Source of the DNA: Alienimonas californiensis
Lineage (GTDB): Bacteria; Planctomycetota; Planctomycetia; Planctomycetales; Planctomycetaceae
DNA length: 64,000 nt
Assembly (NCBI RefSeq): GCF_007743815.1
Contig: NZ_CP036265.1
Coordinates: 2,348,323 to 2,412,322, forward strand
Reading direction: 5' to 3'
In this document: piece by piece, positions 53,070 through 61,533 of the stretch
Layout: every line of letters begins with the position of its first letter
How positions within the stretch are numbered: the stretch's first letter is position 1
Notes under the pieces: generated by a model
The model's input: the letters and a program-made list of their open reading frames with translations, nothing else
Told to the model about the DNA's origin: nothing
Database searches by the model: none
Program-made: the position numbers and the translations under genes

Positions 53070-53399
53070 TCAGCCGCGCATCTGGATCATGCGGGCCTTC
53101 GCCATCGCGTCCTCGGCCTCCGGGATCAGCCCGCACCGCTGACAGATCACCGACAGGTGCGTGTAGCTGAAGGCGTCGTTCGGTTCGAGTTCCGGCACCT
53201 TCTTGGCGTGCTCCAGCGCTTCCTCCTTGCGGCCCAGCCGTTCGAGGTAGGTGGAGAGGGCGACGTGGGCGGCGACGTGCGTCGGGACCTGCTCGACCAA
53301 CCGTTCGAGCGTGCCGACGGCGCCCTCCAGATCGCCCGCGGCCTTCTGCTTGTTCGCCTCGCGGAGAAGCAGGTTCGGATTGGCGGCGGCGTCGGCCAT
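53070..53399 (-). CDS. Small TPR protein
   Basis: 109 residues from the ATG at 53399. Two to three TPR-like units: QKAAGDLEGAVGTLERLVEQ, HVALSTYLERLGRKEEALEHAKK, LEPNDAFSYTHLSVICQRCG. A longer frame running antisense through parB is rejected. It is divergent from parB and probably cytoplasmic; partner unknown. Confidence 0.85.
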   Translation of the reverse strand: MADAAANPNLLLREANKQKAAGDLEGAVGTLERLVEQVPTHVAAHVALSTYLERLGRKEEALEHAKKVPELEPNDAFSYTHLSVICQRCGLIPEAEDAMAKARMIQMRG

Positions 53400-53459
53400 C
53401 GGGCGCAAAGCGGGAGTCGGGGAAACGAAGAACGTTCGGCATCCTAGACCCCCGCCCAA

Positions 53460-53479
53460 GCCGGAGCCATGCCTCCGGC
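53460..53479. repeat. Variant of the GCCGG-ATG-CCGGC palindrome
   Basis: Arms GCCGGAG and CTCCGGC around CCATGC. It is a diverged member of the family at 23582, 37454 and 43051, here in a divergent promoter region. Confidence 0.6.
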
Positions 53480-53675
53480 CGGGGCGCCGGCGTTTCGCGC
53501 GAGACCCCCGCGCCCGAACGACCGGCCCCCGGGCTGAACCGGCGCGACCCCGGCGACCGATGCGACCCCTACGTCTTCGCATTCGCTCCGCCCCGGTCCG
53601 CCCGGCTCTCCGCCGGCCGATCGGGCGCACGGAACGACGCCTCTTCCACACGTCGCCTCCGGGATCTCTGCCGTT

Positions 53676-54884
53676 ATGTCCGCTCAACCCGCCCGGCTGC
53701 ATCGCCCCGACGACGCCCCGCAGGGCTCCTCCCCCCACGGGGGCCAGCAGGGCGGTCGTCGCCTCGGCCGCGGATTGAACGCCCTGTTGGGCAGCCACCG
53801 TGAACCCGCTTCGACCCCCGTCGAAGCCCCGCCGAAGGACGCCGACGGCGGCGCCATCAGCGTGGAGCTGATCGAACGCAACCCCTTCCAGCCCCGGCAG
53901 GACTTCGCCGAGCCGGAGCTGAAGGAACTCGCCGAGAGCATCACCCGGCACGGCGTGCTCCAGCCGTTGCTCGTCCGGGAGGTGAACGGCGAATACCAGT
54001 TGATCGCCGGCGAACGCCGCCTGATGGCCGCCAAGCGCGCCGGGCTGGAGACCGTCCCCTGCCGGGTGCTGAAGCTCGACGACAAGCAGGTCTGCGAGGC
54101 GGCGATCGAGGAGAACATCAAGCGGAAGGACCTGCACCCGCTCGAGAAGGCGAAGGCGTTCCGCGACTACCTGGACCGCTTCGGCGGCACGGTCGAGGCG
54201 CTGGCCAAGAGCCTGTCCATCAGCCGGCCGGCGGTCTCCAACCTGCTCCGGCTGCTCGACCTGGAGCCGGTCGTCGCCGAGGCCCTGCGGTCCGACAAAA
54301 TCTCCGCCGGCCACGCCCGGGCGTTGCTGGCGCTCTCCGGCGCCGATCAGGTCGCCGCGTTGGAGCTGGTGATCGACGGCGGCCTGAGCGTGCGGGCCGC
54401 TGAGAAGATGTGCCGCGACCAAGCCTTCGACCGGGACAAGCAGACCGCCGTCGCCGAAGCCGAGGCCGCCGGCCTGACCGCCCCGGTGCACGTGGACGAC
54501 ACCGACTGGAACGACGAAGCCGGCCCCGAGGCGATCGCCGGCACGATCGCCCCCGCCGCGGATCAACCGGCCGACGAGCCGCCGGCCGAGGGCGAGAAGC
54601 TGTTCGTCGACATGCCGTCGCTGGAGGACGCCCCCACCGCCGGCGCCCCCGCCGAGCCCGGCCTGAAGGTGTTCGACGCCGACGCGGCAGAACAGTCCGA
54701 CGCGCCGAAAGCGGACGACAAGGCCCTCACGCCGCACCTCGAAAGCGTCCGCGACGGCCTGAAGGACCAGCTCGGCTGCCCCGTCGAGATCGTGTTGAAG
54801 GGCAAGGAGAGCGGCCAAATCCGCCTGAGCTTCGCCGACAACGACGCCTTCGAAGCCCTGCTCAAGCGCCTGCGGGCGGCCTGA
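53676..54884 (+). CDS. parB: Chromosome-partitioning protein ParB
   Basis: 402 residues. ParB/Spo0J binds parS and spreads as a CTP-dependent sliding clamp. A ParA-contacting GRGLNALLG is near 31-39, then VELIERNPFQPRQDF, the CTP-site motif AGERRLMAAKRAG (112-117 GERRLM), EENIKRKDL (second CTP motif, R150), a helix-turn-helix (about 172-195, LAKSLSISRPAVSNLLRLL), and a C-terminal dimer domain after a long acidic linker. The final residue of GERRxR is Met117 instead of Arg. No parA is next to it. An intrinsic terminator follows. Confidence 0.95.
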   Translation: MSAQPARLHRPDDAPQGSSPHGGQQGGRRLGRGLNALLGSHREPASTPVEAPPKDADGGAISVELIERNPFQPRQDFAEPELKELAESITRHGVLQPLLVREVNGEYQLIAGERRLMAAKRAGLETVPCRVLKLDDKQVCEAAIEENIKRKDLHPLEKAKAFRDYLDRFGGTVEALAKSLSISRPAVSNLLRLLDLEPVVAEALRSDKISAGHARALLALSGADQVAALELVIDGGLSVRAAEKMCRDQAFDRDKQTAVAEAEAAGLTAPVHVDDTDWNDEAGPEAIAGTIAPAADQPADEPPAEGEKLFVDMPSLEDAPTAGAPAEPGLKVFDADAAEQSDAPKADDKALTPHLESVRDGLKDQLGCPVEIVLKGKESGQIRLSFADNDAFEALLKRLRAA

Positions 54885-54915
54885 CCCGGCGGGCGGTTGC
54901 ACTGCTGACAGACGG

Positions 54916-54954
54916 GCTCCGGGGCGATCTCACCGATCGCCCCGGAGCTTTTTT
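54916..54954 (+). terminator. Intrinsic terminator after parB
   Basis: A perfect 14-base-pair stem (54916-54929 with 54935-54948) and 5-base loop, followed by six T residues. Confidence 0.93.
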
Positions 54955-55167
54955 GTTGTGGACGACCGCGTGCTGTTCCCCGTCTGCTGACCACCGCGGC
55001 CCGTCGCCCGGTCGCTCCGGATCGGGACGGCCGTGGCGGCCGTCCGTCAACCCACCACGTTCGGCCTGCTCGACGCTGAGGCGATCGGTCTGATGGACGC
55101 CCGCTGACCCCGAACCGACGACCCGATCGACGGGTCCGGCGTCCGGGGGTACGATCCCCCCGCGTCC

Positions 55168-55241
55168 CGGGACGTAGCTCAGCCTGGTAGAGTGCCTGCT
55201 TTGGGAGCAGGAGGCCGCAAGTTCGAATCTTGTCGTCCCGA
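55168..55241 (+). tRNA. tRNA-Pro (anticodon TGG)
   Basis: A 74-base cloverleaf. Acceptor CGGGACG pairs with CGTCCCG (55234-55240), discriminator A. The anticodon loop TTTGGGA within CCTGC/GCAGG gives TGG. The T-arm has AAGTTCGAATCTT. CCA is not encoded; a terminator follows immediately. Confidence 0.97.
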
Positions 55242-55244
55242 CTT

Positions 55245-55278
55245 CGCCCCGCCGGGCTTTCGCCCGGCGGGGCGTTTT
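55245..55278 (+). terminator. Intrinsic terminator after tRNA-Pro
   Basis: A 13-base-pair perfect stem (55245-55257 with 55262-55274), TTTC loop and four T residues. It lies 11 bases before the stop of the convergent XRE-SnoaL gene and may also serve that gene. Confidence 0.9.
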
Positions 55279-55289
55279 GCATGGGGGCT

Positions 55290-56474
55290 TCAGACTTTCG
55301 GCGGCGGGTCTTCGGTGAGTTGGCGGATCAGGTCGGCGACGTCCCAGTGATCGCGGGCCTCCGCGATGAGGCCGTCGTCGCGGAAGCGACCCCAGGAACT
55401 GCCCCGCACCCGGACCACCCGGCCGGTGGGCTCGATGTTCAGAAACCGGCCGGTGTGCGTTTTGATTACCGACCAGTGAACGAGGACCTCTTCCCCGTCG
55501 CACAGGATCCGGTCGACGGTGAGCCGCAGCGGATCGAAGCCGGCCAGCACGGCGGCGACGCGGTCCCGGACCGCGTCGCGGCCGGTGAGGGTCTCCCCCT
55601 CGGCGAAGAGGGTCACGTCCTCGGCCATGAACTCGTCCACGGCGTCGGGGTCGCGGCCGTTGTAGGCCCGCTCGAACCAGGCGCGGACCCGTTGCGCCCG
55701 GTCCGCGCTCCCGGCGGCGTCCGGCGGCGCCCCCCCGAGCGTCACCGGACGCCCCCCCGCCAGCGTGCGGAGCAGAGCCGGAACGTCCCAGTGGTCCCGG
55801 AACTCCGCCATCAGCCCGTTCTCAAAGCGGACCCAGGAGTAGCCGGAGACCGTCGCCCGACGCCCCTGCGCGGGTACGCCGTGGAACTCGCCGACGTGTC
55901 GCACCTCCGCGGTCCACTGCACCGCCACGGTCTGGCCGTCCGTGGTCAGCCGGTCGATCGACAGTTCGATCGGGTCGAAGGCGGCGTGCAGCCCGGCGTA
56001 GCGGGCGCGGATCGCCTCCCGCCCGCGATACGCCTCGCCCTCCGCTTGGCCGGCGATGTCCGGGGCGATCAGTTCGTCCACCACCGACAGGTCGCGGCCG
56101 GCGAACGCCCGGCGGCACCACTCCCGCATCCGCCGCGCCAACTCGTCCGGCGGCAAATCGAGGAGAAACCCGCCCGCCCCGCGGCTGGCGTCGGCGGCGC
56201 CGGCGTCGCTGAGCGCCGTGAGCACGTCCTCCAGCGTTTCCCGTCGCACCGGCCCGCCGCATTCCAGCTTGCGGACCGCCCGCTCCGTGTAGCCCGCCTT
56301 CTCCGCCAATCGCTGCTGCGTGAGCCCGACCGCCTTCCGCAACGCCCGCAGCCGCGCCCCGTCCACGCGGATGGACGCGTCGACGCGCCCCGCGGTGACG
56401 TCGGCCCGGGGTCCGGCCCTGTCGGTCCCGCCGTGCTGTTTGGCCCTGTCGGTCCGGCCGTGCTGTCCGACCAT
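55290..56474 (-). CDS. XRE-type HTH protein with two SnoaL-like domains
   Basis: 394 residues from the ATG at 56474 (starts at 56573 or 56648 are open). An XRE helix-turn-helix (about 38-83: LRALRKAVGLTQQRLAEKAGYTERAVRKLE) is followed by two SnoaL/NTF2-like units (about 110-235 and 258-385) that are similar to each other: EWCRRAFAGRDLSVVDELIAPD / AWFERAYNGRDPDAVDEFMAED, and FRDHWDVPALLRTL / ARDHWDVADLIRQL. The domain duplication beside a DNA-binding domain suggests a ligand-sensing regulator, an inference. Neighbours give no clue to the ligand. Confidence 0.85.
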   Translation of the reverse strand: MVGQHGRTDRAKQHGGTDRAGPRADVTAGRVDASIRVDGARLRALRKAVGLTQQRLAEKAGYTERAVRKLECGGPVRRETLEDVLTALSDAGAADASRGAGGFLLDLPPDELARRMREWCRRAFAGRDLSVVDELIAPDIAGQAEGEAYRGREAIRARYAGLHAAFDPIELSIDRLTTDGQTVAVQWTAEVRHVGEFHGVPAQGRRATVSGYSWVRFENGLMAEFRDHWDVPALLRTLAGGRPVTLGGAPPDAAGSADRAQRVRAWFERAYNGRDPDAVDEFMAEDVTLFAEGETLTGRDAVRDRVAAVLAGFDPLRLTVDRILCDGEEVLVHWSVIKTHTGRFLNIEPTGRVVRVRGSSWGRFRDDGLIAEARDHWDVADLIRQLTEDPPPKV

Positions 56475-56657
56475 CGAGCGTTCGGGGATCGGGGTGGGGG
56501 AGCGCCGCCCGTCCGCGTTCCGGTTGCGCTCCGGTTCTGGATACGCATGGAAACGTACCGTTCGGCGGCGCATCGCACCACGCCCTTCTCGACGGCCGTG
56601 CATCAGGTCGTCCCCCACTCCCTCCGCCCCCGTCGCTCCCTGTTCCAAAAACTGACG

Positions 56658-56909
56658 ATGCCGCCTTCACCCGCCCGATCCGGCGGGGTCCGCCGCCGCG
56701 GGGAGCCGGACCTCTCCGACCTGATCACCGACCTCGGCGATAAGGAAAGCACCATGCTGGAGGACGAGCCGGGCGGCGGGGGCCTCCGTCCCGGCCAGCG
56801 GACCGAATGCCTGCGCATCGCCGCCGAGGCGGTGCGGCGGTGGCTCGCCGACCAGGCGTCCGCTGACGGGATGCACCACGGCCCGCCGAAGCCGAAGCGG
56901 ACGGGCTGA
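56658..56909 (+). CDS. Small acidic/basic protein, hypothetical
   Basis: 83 residues from the ATG at 56658 with a plausible soluble composition: PDLSDLITDLGDKESTMLED, a Gly-rich turn, then a helix CLRIAAEAVRRWLADQ. It is divergent from the XRE-SnoaL gene and upstream of the sigma factor gene. No family recognised, and coding status is moderately supported. Confidence 0.45.
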   Translation: MPPSPARSGGVRRRGEPDLSDLITDLGDKESTMLEDEPGGGGLRPGQRTECLRIAAEAVRRWLADQASADGMHHGPPKPKRTG

Positions 56910-57023
56910 CCGGCGCTCCGCTCGGCGGGGCGGCCGTTGCGGGGCCGGCCGGGCGGGGATACGGTTCCTCGCTCCTCGGCGTCGCGGGGGACGTGGTTTC
57001 TGGTGCGAGAGACGAGGACGCGG

Positions 57024-57617
57024 GTGTCGGACGTGACGGCCGTGCTGCAACGGATCGAGTCGGGGGACGCGGCGGCGTCCGCGGACCTGTTGCCGCTGGT
57101 CTACGCCGAACTGCGGCGGCTCGCGGAAAGCCGGATGCGGTCCGAGGTCGCCGGGCACACCCTCCAGCCGACGGCGCTGGTGCACGAGGCCTACCTGCGG
57201 CTGGTCGGCCCGATCGATTCGGGCGACGCCCCGGACGCCGGCCGCTCGGGCTGGGACGGCCGCGGGCACTTCTTCGCCGCCGCCGCGGAGGCGATGCGGC
57301 GGATTCTCATCGAGAGCGCCCGCCGCCGCCGCAGCCTGAAGCGGGGCGGCGACCGGCAGCGGCGGGAACTGGGCGAGGTGCCCGTCGAACCGGACGACGC
57401 CGACCGCCTGCTGGACATGGACGCCGCCCTGCAGAAGCTCGCCGCCGAGGACCCGGATCTGGCCGAACTGGTCAAGCTGCGGTACTTCGCCGGGCTGAGC
57501 GTCGAGGATACCGCCGTCGCGATGGGCGTGTCGCCGCGGACGGTGAAGCGGCACTGGAGCTTCGCCCGGGCCTGGCTCGGCCGCGAACTCGGCCCTGACG
57601 CCTTCGATCCGCAGTGA
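57024..57617 (+). CDS. ECF sigma factor (planctomycete/acidobacterial type)
   Basis: 197 residues from a GTG at 57024 (57033 also possible). Region 2: LLPLVYAELRRLAESRM, GHTLQPTALVHEAYLRLV, GHFFAAAAEAMRRILIESARRRR; region 4: LVKLRYFAGLSVEDTAVAMGVSPRTVKRHWSFARAWL. This is the Sigma70_ECF family (PF07638/TIGR02999-like), whose genes are often beside Ser/Thr kinase genes, as here (104-base gap). No anti-sigma factor is adjacent, so control by the kinase is a reasonable inference. Confidence 0.95.
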   Translation: MSDVTAVLQRIESGDAAASADLLPLVYAELRRLAESRMRSEVAGHTLQPTALVHEAYLRLVGPIDSGDAPDAGRSGWDGRGHFFAAAAEAMRRILIESARRRRSLKRGGDRQRRELGEVPVEPDDADRLLDMDAALQKLAAEDPDLAELVKLRYFAGLSVEDTAVAMGVSPRTVKRHWSFARAWLGRELGPDAFDPQ

Positions 57618-57721
57618 GCCGGCGGGGCGACCCTTGACCCGTCCCGGTCGGGCGCGTCGCATGGGGGTCGCCCGCATCGGCGGCGCCTCGTTCCCCTGCC
57701 CCGCCCCCGACAGCCGACCCC

Positions 57722-60073
57722 GTGAAGCCGCCCGCGGCCGTCGATCCGCCGTCGTCCCGGCGGCAGTTCGCCCGCGAGCGCTCCCTCTTTCTGGAGGCGG
57801 TCGAACTCGACACGCCGGAGGAGCGGGCCGCCTTCGTCGCGGCCGCCTGCGGCGAGGAGGTCGAACTCCGCGAGGCCGTGCTTCGCCTGCTCCGCGAACA
57901 CGACCGCGACGACTGCCTGTGGGATCGCCCCGCGGCGGACCCGGCGCTGCCCCCGGCGTCGATCGTGGCGCAGCTCCGCGAGGAACTGGGCGAGCGGCCG
58001 CGGGGCGAGGCGGCGCTGATTCCCCGGGAACGGGGCGTCGGCGAGGCGGTCGGCCCGTACCGGCTGCGGGAGAAGATCGGCGAGGGCGGCTTCGGGTTGG
58101 TCTTCGTCGCCGACCAGCTGCGGCCGGTCCGGCGGCGGGTGGCGCTGAAGGTGATCCGGCCCGGCATGTTGACCGGCGAGATCGCCGCCCGCTTCGAGGC
58201 GGAGCGCCAGGCGCTGGCGATGATGGATCACCCCAACATCGCCCGGGTGTTCGACGCCGGCGTGACCGACGACGGCCTGCCCTACTTCGCCATGGAACTG
58301 GTCCGCGGCGTCTCGCTGACGGAGTTCTGCGACTGCCGCCGGCTCGATCTGCGGGGCCGGCTGGACCTGTTCGTCGCCATCTGTCAGGCGGTTCAGCACG
58401 CCCACCAGAAGGGGATCGTGCACCGGGACCTCAAGCCGTCCAACGTGCTCGTCACCCAGCAGGACGGCCGACCACTGCCGAAGGTGATCGACTTCGGCAT
58501 CGTGAAGGCGGTCAACCCGGACCCGACGGACCGGCTGACGGACCGCACGATCTACACCGGTTTCAAGGCGATGATGGGCACCCCCGCCTACATGAGCCCG
58601 GAGCAGGCGGAGATGACCAGCGGCGAGATCGACACCCGCAGCGACGTCTACTCGCTGGGCGTGCTGCTGTACGAACTGCTGACCGGCGCGACGCCCTTCG
58701 CCGGGGACACCTTGCGGGAGGCGGGGCTGATCGAGTTCCGCCGCATCCTGCTCGAGGAGGAGCCGCCCTCCCCCAGCAGCCGGCTCGGAACGCTGCGGGC
58801 CGACGAGGCGACGACCGTCGCCCGGAACCGCCGGCTGGAACCGACCCGGCTGACCTCCGCGCTTCGCGGCGACCTGGACTGGGTCGTGATGAAGGCGCTG
58901 GAGAAGGACCGCGGCCGCCGCTACCCCACGGCGATCGCCCTGGCGGACGATGTGACCCGGTTCGTGGAGGGCCTGCCGGTCGAGGCCCGGCCGCCGTCGA
59001 AGTGGTACCGGTTCTCCAAGTTCGCCCGGCGGCACGCGGTCGCGTTGACGACGGCGGCGGTCGTGGCGGCGGCGCTGATCGTCGGCACGGGGGTGAGCGT
59101 CTGGCAGGCGACCGTCGCCCGGGCCGCCCTCGCCCAGGCCCGCGTCGCCGAGGCGGAGGCCGGCCGGAGTCGGGACGAACTGGAGGGGTTCACCGAACGG
59201 CTCCGCCAGGCGACCGAACTGCTGGGCAAGGCCCGGGCGCTGGCGGAGGCCGGCGACCGGGCGGCGGCGCTGCGGACCTACGATCAGGCCGCCCGCGTGC
59301 AGCCGCGGTACTTCGCGGTCTGGGCGGAACGCGGCGCCTTCTTCGCCCGGCTGGGGCTGTGGGACCGGGCCGCCGCCGACTTCGCCCAAGCCCGCACGCT
59401 GGGGGCGCCGGCGACGGGGGCGGAGTTCCTGGGGGTGCCGCAGCTGTTCGTCCTCACCGGCCGCCACGCGGAGTACCGGGCGATCGCCGAGGCGATGGCC
59501 GCCAGCGAGGGGCCGAGCGGGGGCATCTACGAACAGACGGAACTCCGCGGCCGGCTGGCGGGGCCGCTGTCGCAACGGGAGGCCGCCGCCCTCGCCGCCG
59601 CCGCGGAGCGACTGGTGGAAGCCCCCCCGCCGACGGAGGCCGCCGTCGACTTCACCGACCGCGGCCGCATCCCGCGGGGCGTGAAGCTGTACATCGCCGG
59701 CTGGGCCCACCTGCGGGCCGGCAACCCGGAGCGGGCGATCGAACGTCTGGAGCAGGCCGGGGCGAGCCGCGGCTGGCGGGGGCACGGCATCGTCGCCCCG
59801 CTGCTGGCGCTGGCCCACAGCGCCCGCGGCCGCAGCGAGCAGACCCGCGCCGCCTTCGCCGCCTCGGAGCGGGTGATGGAGGACTACCTCGCCGAGGCCG
59901 CGGACCGGGCGGACGGCATGCCGTCCCTGTCCTGGTTCGACTGGGCGGAGTTCCTCCTCTTCCACCGGGCCGCCGCCGCCCGGGTCGGCGCCGACCTCTC
60001 CGAGCTGGACGAGCGGCTGGAGGCGTTGCGGCTGCGCACGCTCGACGGCCTGGAAACGGAGGGCCTCGACTAG
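57722..60073 (+). CDS. Membrane Ser/Thr protein kinase with C-terminal TPR-like sensor
   Basis: 783 residues, GTG start. An N-terminal helical region (LFLEAVELDTPEERAAFVAAAC, typical of the sigma-linked kinases) precedes the kinase core: GEGGFG (120-125), K143, HRDLKPSN (H234-N241), DFG (257-259), APE-equivalent SPEQA. A TM segment at about 437-461 is followed by a TPR-like outer part (about 480-780: AGDRAAALRTYDQAARVQP). All catalytic residues are intact. The neighbouring ECF sigma factor is the likely partner. The long antisense open frame is rejected. Confidence 0.94.
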   Translation: MKPPAAVDPPSSRRQFARERSLFLEAVELDTPEERAAFVAAACGEEVELREAVLRLLREHDRDDCLWDRPAADPALPPASIVAQLREELGERPRGEAALIPRERGVGEAVGPYRLREKIGEGGFGLVFVADQLRPVRRRVALKVIRPGMLTGEIAARFEAERQALAMMDHPNIARVFDAGVTDDGLPYFAMELVRGVSLTEFCDCRRLDLRGRLDLFVAICQAVQHAHQKGIVHRDLKPSNVLVTQQDGRPLPKVIDFGIVKAVNPDPTDRLTDRTIYTGFKAMMGTPAYMSPEQAEMTSGEIDTRSDVYSLGVLLYELLTGATPFAGDTLREAGLIEFRRILLEEEPPSPSSRLGTLRADEATTVARNRRLEPTRLTSALRGDLDWVVMKALEKDRGRRYPTAIALADDVTRFVEGLPVEARPPSKWYRFSKFARRHAVALTTAAVVAAALIVGTGVSVWQATVARAALAQARVAEAEAGRSRDELEGFTERLRQATELLGKARALAEAGDRAAALRTYDQAARVQPRYFAVWAERGAFFARLGLWDRAAADFAQARTLGAPATGAEFLGVPQLFVLTGRHAEYRAIAEAMAASEGPSGGIYEQTELRGRLAGPLSQREAAALAAAAERLVEAPPPTEAAVDFTDRGRIPRGVKLYIAGWAHLRAGNPERAIERLEQAGASRGWRGHGIVAPLLALAHSARGRSEQTRAAFAASERVMEDYLAEAADRADGMPSLSWFDWAEFLLFHRAAAARVGADLSELDERLEALRLRTLDGLETEGLD

Positions 60074-60196
60074 GCGGCGCCGGAATCGGCGGGCCCGACA
60101 TGCGGGGGAAAGCCGGATTCTCGCGGCGTCCCTGGCCCCGGCCGGGCCGGCGCGACGCATTGAGTTCCGTTGTCGGTTCCCCTGGAGACTCCCCCG

Positions 60197-61312
60197 ATGA
60201 AGCTCACGTCTTTCCTCATGGCCCTCGCCCTGACGGCGCCGCCGCTCGCCGTCGCCCAGGAGGCGTCGCAGAAACTCGGTCCGGACCCGGCGGCGCTGGC
60301 CGCCGCCCGCCAGAAGGGGGCGGCGTTCCTCAAGACCACGCAGGCCGACGACGGCAGCTGGTCCTCGCCGGATTCGATCGGCGTCACGGCGTTGGCCACG
60401 CAGGCGCTGATGTCCGCCGGGCTGCCGAAGGACGACCCTGCCGTCGCCGCCGGGCTGGCGAAGATCGCCGGCGCCGCCCGGGAGGACGGCCGCATCTCGA
60501 CCCCGAACAGCCGTATCTCCGGCTATGAAACGTCGGTCGCCGTGGTCGTGCTGTCGGGCGCGGACGCGGAGAAGTACGCCCCGATCGTCAAGAAGGCGGA
60601 GGGCTTTCTCCGCGGGATGCAGTTCGACGAGGACGACGGCGTGGAGTCCGGCGACGTGGCCTACGGCGGCGTCGCCTACGGCCCCGGCGGCGGGCGGCCG
60701 GACCTGTCCAACACCGCCTACCTGATCGAGGCGTTGCGGGCCGCCGGCGCCGGGGAGGACGACCCGGCCATTCAAAAGGCGCTGACGTTCGTCTCCCGCT
60801 GCCAGAACCTGGAGTCGGAATACAACCAGAGCGAGACCGCCTCCGCGGTGAACGACGGCGGCTTCTTCTATAACCCCGTCGCGGAGGTCTCCCCCGCCGG
60901 CCGCACCCCCCAGGGCGGCCTGCGGAGCTACGGCAGCATGACCTACGCCGGCTTGAAGAGCATGGTCTACGCCGGGCTGAACAAGGACGATCTGCGGGTG
61001 AGGGCCGCGATCGACTGGATCGGCAAGAACTACACCGTGCAGCAGAACCCCGGGATGGGCGACGCCGGGTTGTATTACTATTACCAATTGTTCGGCAAGG
61101 CGTTGGACGTGGCCGAGGTCGAGCGGCTCACGGACGAGTCCGGGACCGCCCACGACTGGCGGGGCAACCTGGCTGCCCGCCTGTTCGCCCTGCAGAAGCC
61201 GAACGGCAGCTGGGTGAACGACAACGAGCGTTGGATGGAGGGCGATCCGAGTTTGGCGACCGCGTTCGCCCTGCTGGCGCTGGACGACTGCGACCCGCCA
61301 CCGACCGAGTGA
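60197..61312 (+). CDS. Exported prenyltransferase/squalene-cyclase-repeat protein
   Basis: 371 residues from the ATG at 60197 (GGAG 9 bases upstream). A signal peptide (KLTSFLMALALTAPPLAVAQ) precedes an alpha/alpha-toroid of prenyltransferase/squalene oxidase repeats with QxxDGSW-like motifs: TTQADDGSWSSPDS, NDGGFFYNP, LQKPNGSWVNDNERW. The catalytic DxDD of squalene-hopene cyclase is not visible, so it is probably not a cyclase but a secreted toroid of unknown role, common in planctomycetes. Confidence 0.9.
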   Translation: MKLTSFLMALALTAPPLAVAQEASQKLGPDPAALAAARQKGAAFLKTTQADDGSWSSPDSIGVTALATQALMSAGLPKDDPAVAAGLAKIAGAAREDGRISTPNSRISGYETSVAVVVLSGADAEKYAPIVKKAEGFLRGMQFDEDDGVESGDVAYGGVAYGPGGGRPDLSNTAYLIEALRAAGAGEDDPAIQKALTFVSRCQNLESEYNQSETASAVNDGGFFYNPVAEVSPAGRTPQGGLRSYGSMTYAGLKSMVYAGLNKDDLRVRAAIDWIGKNYTVQQNPGMGDAGLYYYYQLFGKALDVAEVERLTDESGTAHDWRGNLAARLFALQKPNGSWVNDNERWMEGDPSLATAFALLALDDCDPPPTE

Positions 61313-61533
61313 ATGGGCCCGGGATCTGGACAGGCGCCGCTTGGGGCGGACAATGCCTGTGTCGCATGTTCGTGAGTTGATCGTTCGCCTCTGTGCATCG
61401 TTCAATGGACCGTGCCGGACGCGGGGCGTTCAGATCGCCCCCCGCCCGGCGCCGCGCGTCGCCCCGCCGCCCTGTCACGCCGACGCGCCGCGTCGCTGTC
61501 GGAGCGCCCCCGCCCGCCCGCCACGCCCGACCC

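Noticed and set aside
60197-61312. Squalene-hopene cyclase for hopanoid synthesis with the radical SAM gene
   Set aside because: The protein has a signal peptide, is too short and lacks the catalytic DxDD; the radical SAM gene is 38 kb away.
57191-61405. 1404-codon open frame on the minus strand
   Set aside because: Runs antisense through the sigma factor, kinase and toroid genes, all of which have clear family motifs; it is a GC shadow.
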